64,000 nucleotides of DNA, from positions 62,001 to 126,000 of the forward strand of contig NZ_FUKU01000067.1 of the NCBI RefSeq assembly GCF_900163865.1, given 5' to 3'. This DNA is from Sphingobacterium sp. JB170 (GTDB lineage: Bacteria > Bacteroidota > Bacteroidia > Sphingobacteriales > Sphingobacteriaceae). Under the pieces are notes generated by a model. The model saw only the letters and a list, made by a program, of their open reading frames with translations. It ran no database searches and had not been told where the DNA came from. Numbering within the stretch: position 1 is the stretch's first letter; each line of letters begins with the position of its first letter. This document shows positions 25,372 through 34,789 of the stretch, one piece after another. The position numbers were made by a program, and so were the translations under genes.

Positions 25372-28233
25372 ATGTCAAAATTAATCCGTGCGCTCATAAT
25401 GTTTAGTCTGGTCCTAGCGGGCGCAGTAATCTCGCGGGGCCAAGATATCCCCCGAGTGGGCACACCATTCGTTCAGCAATATGATAAGTCGAGCTATCAC
25501 GCCGGAAACCAAAACTGGGGAATGTCCGTGAACCGCGACGGGTTCGTGTATGTAGCAAACACGGAAGGGCTTCTTGTTTTCGATGGACAGCGGTGGAAAC
25601 TGCACCCTATGAAAAACAACGTGACACTTCGAAGCGTCAATATTGATCAATCAGGGCGCATACTTGTAGGAGGTGCCGGCGAGTTCGGTTATTGGACCGT
25701 CCACCCCTATGGCAAGATGGAATACACGAGCCTAGCACCACTAGTTAAAGACCAACGAAACTTAAAGAACGACGAGATTTGGCGTATCGTAATTGACGAT
25801 GACAAAGTCTATTTTCATACTTTTTCAAAAAGCTACCTGTACCACGACGATAAAATCACGACCATCACTGCTGACGGCGAGCCTTTCTTATTTAGCTTCA
25901 AGGTCAACGGGAAGCATTATTTCGAACAAATTCCCTCGGGGTTACACGAACTCAAAAATGGAAAGTTAGTACAGTTGCCAGAAGCTAACAAATTACATGG
26001 AATGAATATTTTATGTATGGTTCCATTCGCACAAAACGAGATACTCATCGGCACCGCTAAAAATGGCCTTTTTCGAATGCAACCGGACGGAAAGATCAGT
26101 CACTGGCGTACGCCAGCGGATGACTTCCTCAAAAAGTATCAGCTAAACAACGGTGTAAAGCTTTATGGCGAGCAGTACGCCTTTGGGACAATCCAAAATG
26201 GCGTAGTCATCCTGAATGATCAAGGAGAAATCATCCAACATATAAACAAAAACAATGGGCTACAGAACAATACGGTTCTCAGTCTCACGCTCGACAAACA
26301 GAACAACCTTTGGGCTGGATTAGACAACGGAATAGACCGTATTGCTATCAATAGTCCACTCTATTATTATACCGATATTACCGGAAGCTTAGGCACCGTT
26401 TATACTTCTAAGATATACAATGATAAAATTTACCTCGGGACAAACCAAGGGTTATATAGGAGTGATTGGTATGGAGATACCAAATATAATGCGTTAAAAT
26501 TTTCGTTGGTACCCAATTCGGAAGGCCAAGTATGGACCCTGGAAAATATTGATGGAAAACTCGTCTGCGGGCATAACAACGGGACCTACCTGCTCCAGGA
26601 GGGAAAATTAGTCCGAATATCCACCGTTACCGGCGTATGGAAATTCCAACCAATCAAGGGCAGCAGTTATTGGCTACAGGCCAATTACACCGGCGTGGGA
26701 CTCGTGTCTACCCACCCCACTATTACCCTCAGCAAACAATTTGGGGAACATAAAACACCAATCCGCTACATTAAACAGGCAGGCAACGATCAATTCTGGT
26801 TAAGTAATCACCAAAATGTGTTTAACTTTAAACTAGACACCCTTACTCAATCGGGCTCCGCATTCACCAACATCAATACAGGGCTACCTGCCAATACAAA
26901 GCTCTACGGAATTTACAACTTAGAAAACAACATTGTGTTTGCCTCGGACTCGGGATTTTATCTCTTCGACAATATCTTACGTTCCTTTAAACCCTACCAA
27001 GAGCTAAACAACCAGCTCGCCACCTTTGCTAGTGCCAACAAGATTATCCCTATCAAGAAACACGCTTACTGGTTTATCAAAAAATCGCACATCGCCAAAA
27101 TAGAAATTTCAGTAAACGGCCAGTTGGAGATTGATTCCTCGTCCTGGAATACACTAAAAGGTAAGCTCATGAACGACTACGAGCATATTCTAAACGTGGA
27201 CGATAAGTTATCACTGATCGCCCTTGATAACGGATTCGCGCTGTATTCTCACCAAAGAACAAAATCTGAAAGCATTCCTCCGCCTATTATCACTAATATC
27301 TGGAACACGACGACGGAAGTCTCGCCGGTTTATGATAATTTTGATTTTCCGAAAAATCAAAACAATATACGCATCGCATTTTCTAGCTCCTGGTACTCAT
27401 CCACTCCCCTGCGTTACCAATATCTGCTAGAAGGTACTAATCAGGGCTGGTCTGTATGGGAGGAAGCGTCATTCAGGGAATTTACAAACCTATCCTACGG
27501 AGATTACACCTTTAACGTGCGGGCGATAAGTCCCGATGGTACGCAGTCCGAGATAACAAGCCTGTCCTTTTCGATTCAAGCACCATGGTATTTCAAGTGG
27601 CCGATGGTCGCTTTCTATATATTTGTCGTTATCCTGCTACTATATTTCGCCAACAGACACTACGAGCACCGATTGCATACACAGCAGCAGAAATTAAAAG
27701 CTAAATTACTCACCGAGCAGCAGGAGCACCTTGCCAAGGAGGTCGCAGCCAATGAGAAGAAACTTATATCCTTAAAAAATGTCCAGCTCGAACAGGAGCT
27801 AATCAATAAAAACAGAGAGCTAGCGAACTCGGCATTAAATATTGTTTATAAAAACGAAATGCTTAACACCTTACACCAAGAGCTCAGAACATTGAATGAT
27901 TCATCGGGTAATAAGCTGAGTTCAGACCAGTTACGCAGAGTAAATAAACTCATTGAAGAGGCGCATAATGACGATCGCGATTGGGATATTTTTGAAAAGA
28001 GTTTTAACGAAGCACACGAAAACTTCTTTAAAAAGCTAAAAGCAGAATACCCTGCGCTCGTGCCGAACGATCTCAAACTTTGCGCTTACCTGCGCTTAAA
28101 TATGTCGAGTAAAGAAATAGCATCGTTACTCAACATCAGTATACGTGGAGTCGAGATTCGTCGTTACCGATTGCGAAAAAAACTTAACCTCCAAACCAGT
28201 AAGAATCTTTCCGAATTCCTGCTTGAATTTTAA
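25372..28233 (+). CDS. Propeller/Y_Y_Y sensor with LuxR-type HTH (PUL regulator)
   Basis: A 953-residue membrane-spanning regulator. A signal segment (SKLIRALIMFSLVLAGAVIS) leads to a beta-propeller of about 700 residues with reg_prop-like repeats (LTLDKQNNLWAGLDNGIDRI). A Y_Y_Y domain follows at about 670-735 (YQYLLEGTNQGWSVW), then a single TM helix (about 745-767) and a coiled coil. The C-terminal LuxR-like HTH is DLKLCAYLRLNMSSKEIASL and SIRGVEIRRYRLRKKL. No kinase domain is present, so periplasmic glycan sensing is coupled directly to DNA binding. A longer frame from TTG 25351 would cover the promoter box, so I use ATG 25372. It likely controls the adjacent PUL. Confidence 0.85.
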   Translation: MSKLIRALIMFSLVLAGAVISRGQDIPRVGTPFVQQYDKSSYHAGNQNWGMSVNRDGFVYVANTEGLLVFDGQRWKLHPMKNNVTLRSVNIDQSGRILVGGAGEFGYWTVHPYGKMEYTSLAPLVKDQRNLKNDEIWRIVIDDDKVYFHTFSKSYLYHDDKITTITADGEPFLFSFKVNGKHYFEQIPSGLHELKNGKLVQLPEANKLHGMNILCMVPFAQNEILIGTAKNGLFRMQPDGKISHWRTPADDFLKKYQLNNGVKLYGEQYAFGTIQNGVVILNDQGEIIQHINKNNGLQNNTVLSLTLDKQNNLWAGLDNGIDRIAINSPLYYYTDITGSLGTVYTSKIYNDKIYLGTNQGLYRSDWYGDTKYNALKFSLVPNSEGQVWTLENIDGKLVCGHNNGTYLLQEGKLVRISTVTGVWKFQPIKGSSYWLQANYTGVGLVSTHPTITLSKQFGEHKTPIRYIKQAGNDQFWLSNHQNVFNFKLDTLTQSGSAFTNINTGLPANTKLYGIYNLENNIVFASDSGFYLFDNILRSFKPYQELNNQLATFASANKIIPIKKHAYWFIKKSHIAKIEISVNGQLEIDSSSWNTLKGKLMNDYEHILNVDDKLSLIALDNGFALYSHQRTKSESIPPPIITNIWNTTTEVSPVYDNFDFPKNQNNIRIAFSSSWYSSTPLRYQYLLEGTNQGWSVWEEASFREFTNLSYGDYTFNVRAISPDGTQSEITSLSFSIQAPWYFKWPMVAFYIFVVILLLYFANRHYEHRLHTQQQKLKAKLLTEQQEHLAKEVAANEKKLISLKNVQLEQELINKNRELANSALNIVYKNEMLNTLHQELRTLNDSSGNKLSSDQLRRVNKLIEEAHNDDRDWDIFEKSFNEAHENFFKKLKAEYPALVPNDLKLCAYLRLNMSSKEIASLLNISIRGVEIRRYRLRKKLNLQTSKNLSEFLLEF

Positions 28234-28397
28234 TATTCACTCGGCCCAGGGTTCGCCCTCATCGTTCATCTAGCCTATGGAACGCCAGCCGCTTTCGGAC
28301 CTAATTTTGGCAGATTTGCATAGAAATGCCCCATTAAGAATGCGATAAACACCTACAAAATAATGTCTTTTTAAACTATTTTAATGCCGTTTACTAC

Positions 28398-28559
28398 TAC
28401 ATTACTACTACACATAACCCTTTTTTAACATGTGTAAAAACAACACTATCTATGCATTTATATAATCAAAAAAAAATACATAAATAATTATTAATAAGAA
28501 CATTACAATAAAAATAAACCAGAGTTGAGCAAGTATTTTTAGCTTGTAGTAGTAATGTA
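28398..28559. promoter_or_regulatory. 15-bp inverted repeat upstream of susC, candidate operator
   Basis: TACATTACTACTACA at 28398-28412 is matched by its exact reverse complement at 28545-28559, with 132 bp between. The left arm is itself part of a tandem ACTACTACATTACTACTACA. The right arm ends 12 bases before the susC -33 box. The gap of 438 bases between regulator and susC holds no gene. Operator function is inference. Confidence 0.5.
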
Positions 28560-28570
28560 TATCTATTTAA

Positions 28571-28602
28571 TTTGTCCCGCCAACCATTACATCACATCTT
28601 TG
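28571..28602 (+). promoter_or_regulatory. Promoter of the susC/susD operon
   Basis: TTTG at 28571-28574 and CATCTTTG at 28595-28602 are 20 bp apart, one mismatch from the Bacteroidetes consensus. A 69-base leader with AGGAG at 28628-28632 follows, though that AGGAG is too far from the ATG at 28672 to be its ribosome-binding site. Confidence 0.6.
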
Positions 28603-28671
28603 TTATAGTAGTTACTCACTTACTAATAGGAGAACTACAGATTCATTAACAACGAAAAAACCAATACTATA

Positions 28672-31600
28672 ATGAGGAAGTTACTAACGCTGACCATTGC
28701 TTATCTATTAAGTCTATCATGGCTTTATGGTCAAAGTAAAAACGTATCGGGTACTGTAAAAGATAGCCAAAATTTGATGGCGATCCCGGGAGTATCCGTG
28801 TCCATTAGTGGGCAAACAGCAGGAACGCAAACGGACGAGGCAGGCCGTTTCAGCCTGGAGGCCACTCCTACTGACACTTTAATTTTCACCTTTATTGGCT
28901 ACAATACGCAATCTGTCCATGTAGGGGACCAAACCGAATTAGCTGTTTTTCTGGATAACCAGAATACCGCGCTCGAAGAGGTTGTCGTGGTAGGTTATGG
29001 GGTTCAGAAAAAAGTAGACCTTACGGGCGCCATTGGTAGTGTCAAGGCTGACGAGATAGCCAAGCAGCCGGCCATGTCGGCTATGCAATCCATACAAGGT
29101 AAAGTCGCCGGGGTGAACATCACCGCATCCGAAGCACCCGGATCAACACCACAAGTCGTTATCCGTGGATTAGGTACCGCTCTTGGTGGACGCGATCCGT
29201 TGTATATTGTCGATGGGTTTCCAATGGACAATATCAACAGCATTAATCCGGCAGACATCGAGTCAATCGACGTACTGAAAGACGCTTCTTCAGCTTCTAT
29301 ATACGGGATACGTGCTTCCAACGGGGTTATCATGGTAACCACAAAAAAAGGTAAAGCTGGTACGGTGAAGATTGGCTACGAAGGTTATGTCGGCATAAAA
29401 AATATGTTGAACCGTGTGGAAATGGCCGACGCTTCACAATACGTGAACTACTACAATGAAAATATCGCAGGCATTGGGAACGGAACATCGCTTGCTACCG
29501 GTCAACGGTACAACACCGATTGGTTCGATGAGATACTAGAAACCGGTGTAGTATACAACAATTCGGTAAATATATCAGGCGGTTCGGAGATTGTCGATTA
29601 TTTCCTCAGTGCCAACAATTTTACCGAAAACGGTATTATCGATGGATCAAAGCACCAGCGTAACACAATACGCAACAACAACGTCTTTAAATTTTTAGAC
29701 AACAAACTGAAATTCACCCAAAACTTGAATCTAAGTTTTAACAAGTCCACGCCAAAGCCTTACAGCGCGTTTAACGATGCATACCGCCAAACACCACTCA
29801 GCCCCGTACTTTTTGACAATGGACGCTATGGTACGTCGATTTATAACAGCACAACAGGCATGGCTGGCTACGAAACCGCAGCGGGAGAATCGACCGGTAA
29901 TCTAAATTCAGCTGGTAACCCTGTCTACGAGATACTTCGCCAAAACCAACTTCAAAATTCTACCCGTATACAAGGCGGCATCGAGGGTGAGTATCAAATT
30001 CTTGACTTCTTAAAGATCAATTCCAGAATTGGTGCAACCAAGGTGTTTGAAAATGACCGTACGTACTCGGACGTTAAAGACGCCTGGTTACAAAGTAATC
30101 CCCTTCGGACCAATGCAGAATTTGAACAATTAAAAGCCGACAACCCTACTTCGCTTTCGTATGTCAACAACTCGCTTTCTTACGAGAAAAGAGAAGACTA
30201 TCGCTGGTTGTGGGAAACATACTTGTCATTTGACAAAGAGTTCAACGGCCACCACATTAATGCGATTGCCGGTTTCTCGCGCGAGAAATTCGACATCAAG
30301 AATAGGATCAGCGGCCTGGGGTATGATGTATTGCCGCAGGAGCAATACTGGAATATCAATAATGCCTCGCTAGACTACGATAAAGTACTTGAACAGACCT
30401 ACTCCACGCCAATCGCGCTAGCCTCCTACTTTGGACGCTTACAGTATAACTACAACAGTAAATATTACGCCACTGCAACATTTCGTCGTGATGGTTCTAG
30501 TGTTTTTAAAAGCACCGGGAAATATTTCGACAACTTCCCTTCAGTCGGCCTAGGATGGACAATTTCAAACGAAGACTTCATGCAAGACAATACGGTGCTG
30601 AACTTTCTGAAGCTTCGCGCGAACTGGGGTGTGCTGGGTAATCAGGGGATACCATTAAACGTATCGCAGGTATTATCCTCCGAGGGTAGTGAAAACTACA
30701 ACTACGTATTTGGTCCCGGACAAAACTTAGCTCTGGGTGCCGCCTTTGGTAGCCCTGCGCTCAACGTCTTTTGGGAAAAAACCTATGAAACAGGCGTAGG
30801 ATTGGATTTCGAAATGTTAGATCGAAAGCTATCGGGATCGATTGATTACTACAACAAGACAAATTCAAATGTAATCATGAAGGTGCAGCCGCTATTAAAT
30901 TCACCTTTTGCGAACGATTTTTATGATCACGGTGGTAAAGTAAAAAACAACGGTTTTGAGCTCATTTTAAACTGGAGGAACTCTATTTCAGAAGACTTCA
31001 ACTACAATATTGGCGTAAATTACGCCTACAACCACAACGAGCTGACTGAGGTTAAAGCCGCATACGATGGCTCCATAGGTGGTAGCTTAGCAAATGGCGA
31101 GGTTACAAAACGTATCGAATCTGGTCAACCATTATACGGCTGGTGGTTATGGGAAACTGATGGCGTATGGCAAAATACGAGCGAGATCGCCGAAAATGCC
31201 GCATACGGATCGCCACGTCCTGGTCACCTTCGATACAAAGATCAAAATGATGATGGCGTGATTGATGACCGCGATAAAGTGTTCTTAGGTTCCTTTATGC
31301 CTACTTCGACGTATGGTATTAACCTGGGAATTACATACAAAGCAGTAGATTTCTCTCTTGCTGGTTTCGGCGTTGCGGGCAATAAAATATATAACGGATT
31401 AAAAGGAACGCGCGTCAATGGTGGTGAGAATATCACGCAAGACACGTTCAACGAACGCTGGACGGGCGAAGGTAGTTCTAACACAGATCCCGGCGCGGAC
31501 AGAGATGCCTATGCGTCAAGCTACTATTTAGAGCCGGGGGATTATTTCCGTATCAATAACATCACCTTAGGTTATACGTTCAAAAAATTATATAACGAAA

Positions 31601-31773
31601 CATCAAACTTAAGGGTATATTTTACCGCGCAAAATCCATTCATGTTTACCAACTATTCGGGGTTCTCTCCAGAGATACCAAGTGATGGCGATCCGCAGTT
31701 GACCTCTGGTATTGAGCTTTCTGCTTATCCGACGACTAGAAACTTTTTGTTTGGTATTAACGTTCAGTTCTAA
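28672..31773 (+). CDS. susC: SusC/RagA-family TonB-linked outer-membrane protein
   Basis: A 1033-residue glycan importer. Signal peptide 1-20, then a CarboxypepD_reg-like domain (VSGTVKDSQNLMAIPGVSVS), the SusC signature ALEEVVVVGYGVQKK (about residues 101-115), the plug (QSIQGKVAGVNIT, DPLYIVDGFPM, LKDASSASIYGIRASNGVI) and a large TonB barrel ending FLFGINVQF. With SusD it binds and imports oligosaccharides. It follows the sensor regulator and is 19 bp upstream of susD. Gene symbol is a family label. Confidence 0.95.
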   Translation: MRKLLTLTIAYLLSLSWLYGQSKNVSGTVKDSQNLMAIPGVSVSISGQTAGTQTDEAGRFSLEATPTDTLIFTFIGYNTQSVHVGDQTELAVFLDNQNTALEEVVVVGYGVQKKVDLTGAIGSVKADEIAKQPAMSAMQSIQGKVAGVNITASEAPGSTPQVVIRGLGTALGGRDPLYIVDGFPMDNINSINPADIESIDVLKDASSASIYGIRASNGVIMVTTKKGKAGTVKIGYEGYVGIKNMLNRVEMADASQYVNYYNENIAGIGNGTSLATGQRYNTDWFDEILETGVVYNNSVNISGGSEIVDYFLSANNFTENGIIDGSKHQRNTIRNNNVFKFLDNKLKFTQNLNLSFNKSTPKPYSAFNDAYRQTPLSPVLFDNGRYGTSIYNSTTGMAGYETAAGESTGNLNSAGNPVYEILRQNQLQNSTRIQGGIEGEYQILDFLKINSRIGATKVFENDRTYSDVKDAWLQSNPLRTNAEFEQLKADNPTSLSYVNNSLSYEKREDYRWLWETYLSFDKEFNGHHINAIAGFSREKFDIKNRISGLGYDVLPQEQYWNINNASLDYDKVLEQTYSTPIALASYFGRLQYNYNSKYYATATFRRDGSSVFKSTGKYFDNFPSVGLGWTISNEDFMQDNTVLNFLKLRANWGVLGNQGIPLNVSQVLSSEGSENYNYVFGPGQNLALGAAFGSPALNVFWEKTYETGVGLDFEMLDRKLSGSIDYYNKTNSNVIMKVQPLLNSPFANDFYDHGGKVKNNGFELILNWRNSISEDFNYNIGVNYAYNHNELTEVKAAYDGSIGGSLANGEVTKRIESGQPLYGWWLWETDGVWQNTSEIAENAAYGSPRPGHLRYKDQNDDGVIDDRDKVFLGSFMPTSTYGINLGITYKAVDFSLAGFGVAGNKIYNGLKGTRVNGGENITQDTFNERWTGEGSSNTDPGADRDAYASSYYLEPGDYFRINNITLGYTFKKLYNETSNLRVYFTAQNPFMFTNYSGFSPEIPSDGDPQLTSGIELSAYPTTRNFLFGINVQF

Positions 31774-31792
31774 TCTATTAACGCGCAAAATC

Positions 31793-33217
31793 ATGAAAAT
31801 AAGAATATTAAATATAACACTTTTAACGGCTGCCGGACTATTATTTAACGGCTGTGCGGAAGATTTTTTGGATGTTCCCTCACAAGAGGTCGTAGAGGCC
31901 GACGATAGCGGCGAGAATTATACGCCCGAAACATTTGTAAATGGCATTTACGGCATGTTTACCGATTGGAATTATGCCTTCTCCTATCTAGGTATCACAG
32001 AAATCATTTCTGATAACGCCGATAAAGGATCAGCCGCTACCGATTCAGGCGGAGACAAAGATATTTTAGATAATTTAACATACACAGCGACGGCAGGCTC
32101 CTTTAGCTCATTGTGGGAGCATTGGTACAAATCTATAGGCAGGGCGTCACAAGCAATCACCTATATTGAAGAGTACGGGCTTACCGACCTGACGCTCCAA
32201 AAACGGTTGATCGCCGAGGCCCGGTTCCTGCGTGCATTGAACTACTTCTTCCTGGTTCGTGGATGGGGGGATATTCCAATACAGGATGAAGACCTCACGC
32301 TTCGAGTTCCACAAGATCAGGTGTACGGTTACATCGAGACAGACCTGCAATTTGCGATCGACAACTTGCCATTGAAATCCGCATATGCAGACAAAGATCT
32401 CGGCAGGGCAACCAAAGGAGCAGCTCAAGCTTTAAAAGCAAAAGTACATCTATACCAGGGGGAATGGCAGCAGGCGTACGATCTAGCGCAAGAAGTGTTG
32501 AGCTCGGGCGAATACAACCTGGAGAGCGATTATGCGAAAATATGGCGTCTAGCTGGAGAGAACGGTCCGGAATCCATTTTCGAATTTCAAGCGCGCGGCG
32601 TGTCCATCGCTCACGGGATCCATCAATATTCGCAAACTCAAGGTCCACGCGGTGGCGCGGCGAACCTCGGATGGGGATTTAACACGCCCTCGGAGAACCT
32701 GCTGAAAGCTTTTGAAGATGAAAATGACGATATCCGTAAGGATGCCACAATAATCTTCCGCGGTGAAACGATGTACGACGGCCGCGAAATTGGCTCGAGT
32801 GAAAATGCAATGTACAACGAGAAAGCCTACTCCTCAGCCAATGGAGGAGCAACCGACACGGATAAAAACCTACGTTATTTACGTCTTGGGGAGCTCTATC
32901 TCATCAAAGCCGAAGCCGCGAACGAATTGGGCAATACCGCCGAAGCGCAAACGGCACTCAACACGATACGCAGCCGGGTAAAACTGCCCAATACGAAGGC
33001 ATCTTCACAAGACCAGCTGCGTCAGGCAATCTGGAAGGAACGTCGGCTAGAACTAGCCTTTGAGCACGATCGCTGGTTTGATTTAATACGTACCAAACAG
33101 GCCGAGGCAGCGATGAGCGCTGCCGGAAAAACGTTTCAAGACAAACAATATTTATTTCCAATTCCAAATGCGCAGCTCATTCAAACGCCCGAGCTCGGAC
33201 AAAATAACGGTTGGTAA
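31793..33217 (+). CDS. susD: SusD/RagB-family glycan-binding lipoprotein
   Basis: A 474-residue lipoprotein: signal and lipobox AAGLLFNGCAED, then an alpha-helical SusD fold with TPR-like repeats (LWEHWYKSIGRASQAITYIEE, IAEARFLRALNYFFLVRGWG) and the C-terminal KERRLELAFEHDRWFDLIRT motif of RagB/SusD. The frame extends upstream into susC, but ATG 31793 precedes a proper lipoprotein signal. It caps the SusC barrel and binds glycan on the cell surface. Confidence 0.93.
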   Translation: MKIRILNITLLTAAGLLFNGCAEDFLDVPSQEVVEADDSGENYTPETFVNGIYGMFTDWNYAFSYLGITEIISDNADKGSAATDSGGDKDILDNLTYTATAGSFSSLWEHWYKSIGRASQAITYIEEYGLTDLTLQKRLIAEARFLRALNYFFLVRGWGDIPIQDEDLTLRVPQDQVYGYIETDLQFAIDNLPLKSAYADKDLGRATKGAAQALKAKVHLYQGEWQQAYDLAQEVLSSGEYNLESDYAKIWRLAGENGPESIFEFQARGVSIAHGIHQYSQTQGPRGGAANLGWGFNTPSENLLKAFEDENDDIRKDATIIFRGETMYDGREIGSSENAMYNEKAYSSANGGATDTDKNLRYLRLGELYLIKAEAANELGNTAEAQTALNTIRSRVKLPNTKASSQDQLRQAIWKERRLELAFEHDRWFDLIRTKQAEAAMSAAGKTFQDKQYLFPIPNAQLIQTPELGQNNGW

Positions 33218-33346
33218 AAAAAGTCAAATTTGGGGAAGAGCAGTTACTCTTTCCCTATTTTAAAGTTCTTATGCACGCTCGAGCTATCTTTTCGAGTTCT
33301 CCCTTGCGTGAAATTAACGGAGACAGTCTCCTTTTATATTAATTAA

Positions 33347-34720
33347 ATGACAAATTTACAAACAATAACGACTACAATTTTAATAAGCACATGTTGCTTT
33401 ATCAGCTGCCAGAACAATAATCAAAAGAACGCCGCGGACACCAACACGGCACGAGGCAGCAGCACATTGACCGAGGATTCCTTATTAAATACGATTCAGC
33501 AGCAAACCTTCAAATACTTCTGGGACGGAGCTGAACCGACCTCAGGGCTCGCCCGCGAGCGTATACATATCGACGGCGAATACCCCGAGAATGATCAAAA
33601 TGTCGTCACCATCGGTGGGAGTGGCTTTGGGATAATGGGGATCGTAGTCGCCATCGAACGAGGATACATATCTCGGGAACAGGGCGTACAGCGACTGGAC
33701 CAAATCATCGATTACCTAGGTAAAATACCTCGTTTTAATGGCGTGTGGTCGCACTGGTACCATGGAGACAAGGGGACAGTGAAAGCCTTCAGTGAACAAG
33801 ACAATGGCGGAGACATTGTGGAGACAGCGTTCTTAGCACAAGCTTTAATCGTTGTGCGCGAATACCTAAAAGGTGGTAATGAACAAGAAATAAGGGTCGC
33901 CGAAAAGACAAATGAATTGTGGCATGGGATCGACTGGAATTTTTACACCAACGGACAAAACGTCCTTTTTTGGCACTGGAGCCCTTCCCATAGCTTTGGG
34001 ATGAACCACCCCGTGCGAGGATTCGACGAATGTTTAATTTCCTACGTTTTAGCCGCATCCTCGCCTACTCACCCTATTGATACCGCTGTATATAACCAGG
34101 GATGGGCGCGTAACGGCGCTATTAAATCCGACGCCTTGAAGTTTGACATCCCCACGGTAGTTAAACACAACGCTGCCTCAGGCGAAGTAGGTCCCTTATT
34201 TTGGGCACACTACTCTTTTCTAGGATTAAATCCTACGGGCCTCAAAGGTCCATATGTGGATTACGGCCAAGCGGTGATCAATCACAGTAAGATCAATATT
34301 GCATATGCCGAGCAAAACCCTCATCAATTTAAAGGCTACGGTGCAAATAAAGGATGGGGACTTACCGCCTCATACACCATCGACGGATACAGTGCGCACC
34401 ATCCGGAGAACGACAAGTCGGTAATCAGCCCCACCGCCGGATTATCCTCCATGCCTTACACGCCAAAGGAAAGTATCAGCCTTGCCCGTTATTTATACTC
34501 CAGCTTAGGCGATAAATTATGGGGTAAATACGGTTTCTACGACGCCTATAGCGAAACAAAGGAATGGTTTCCGCAGCGTTACCTAGCGATCGATCAGGGG
34601 CCCATCGTCGTGATGATTGAAAATTACCGGACAGGTTTGATATGGAAACTATTCATGCAAGCACCTGAAATCCAACAGGGTCTTAAGAAGCTAGGCTTTG
34701 AGAGCCCAAATATAAAATAA
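33347..34720 (+). CDS. Glucoamylase-like lipoprotein, probable GH144 beta-1,2-glucanase
   Basis: A 457-residue lipoprotein (lipobox CCFISC). From about residue 45 it is a glucoamylase-like (Pfam Glycoamylase) alpha/alpha barrel: QQTFKYFWDGAEPTSGLARE, GGSGFGIMGIVVAIERG, NGVWSHWYHG, QDNGGDIVETAFLAQAL and LAIDQGPIVVMIENYRTGL. In Bacteroidetes this family corresponds to GH144, whose characterised members are endo-beta-1,2-glucanases. It lies in a SusC/SusD locus and next to a GH3 enzyme, which matches known beta-1,2-glucan systems. Activity is inferred. Confidence 0.8.
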   Translation: MTNLQTITTTILISTCCFISCQNNNQKNAADTNTARGSSTLTEDSLLNTIQQQTFKYFWDGAEPTSGLARERIHIDGEYPENDQNVVTIGGSGFGIMGIVVAIERGYISREQGVQRLDQIIDYLGKIPRFNGVWSHWYHGDKGTVKAFSEQDNGGDIVETAFLAQALIVVREYLKGGNEQEIRVAEKTNELWHGIDWNFYTNGQNVLFWHWSPSHSFGMNHPVRGFDECLISYVLAASSPTHPIDTAVYNQGWARNGAIKSDALKFDIPTVVKHNAASGEVGPLFWAHYSFLGLNPTGLKGPYVDYGQAVINHSKINIAYAEQNPHQFKGYGANKGWGLTASYTIDGYSAHHPENDKSVISPTAGLSSMPYTPKESISLARYLYSSLGDKLWGKYGFYDAYSETKEWFPQRYLAIDQGPIVVMIENYRTGLIWKLFMQAPEIQQGLKKLGFESPNIK

Positions 34721-34737
34721 TTGGTGGTTAGTGAATC

Positions 34738-34773
34738 GGCTCAATTCATCATTTAGAATTGGGCCTTTTTTTT
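34738..34773 (+). terminator. Terminator between glucanase and GH3 genes
   Basis: GGCTCAATTC at 34738-34747 pairs with GAATTGGGCC at 34756-34765 (one G-U), followed by eight T residues. It may make the GH3 gene less expressed than the upstream part, or give it a separate promoter. Confidence 0.8.
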
Positions 34774-34789
34774 AAAAAAAATAGTTACT

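Noticed and set aside
31712..31792. Upstream extension of SusD
   Set aside because: It lies inside susC; ATG 31793 starts a proper lipoprotein signal.
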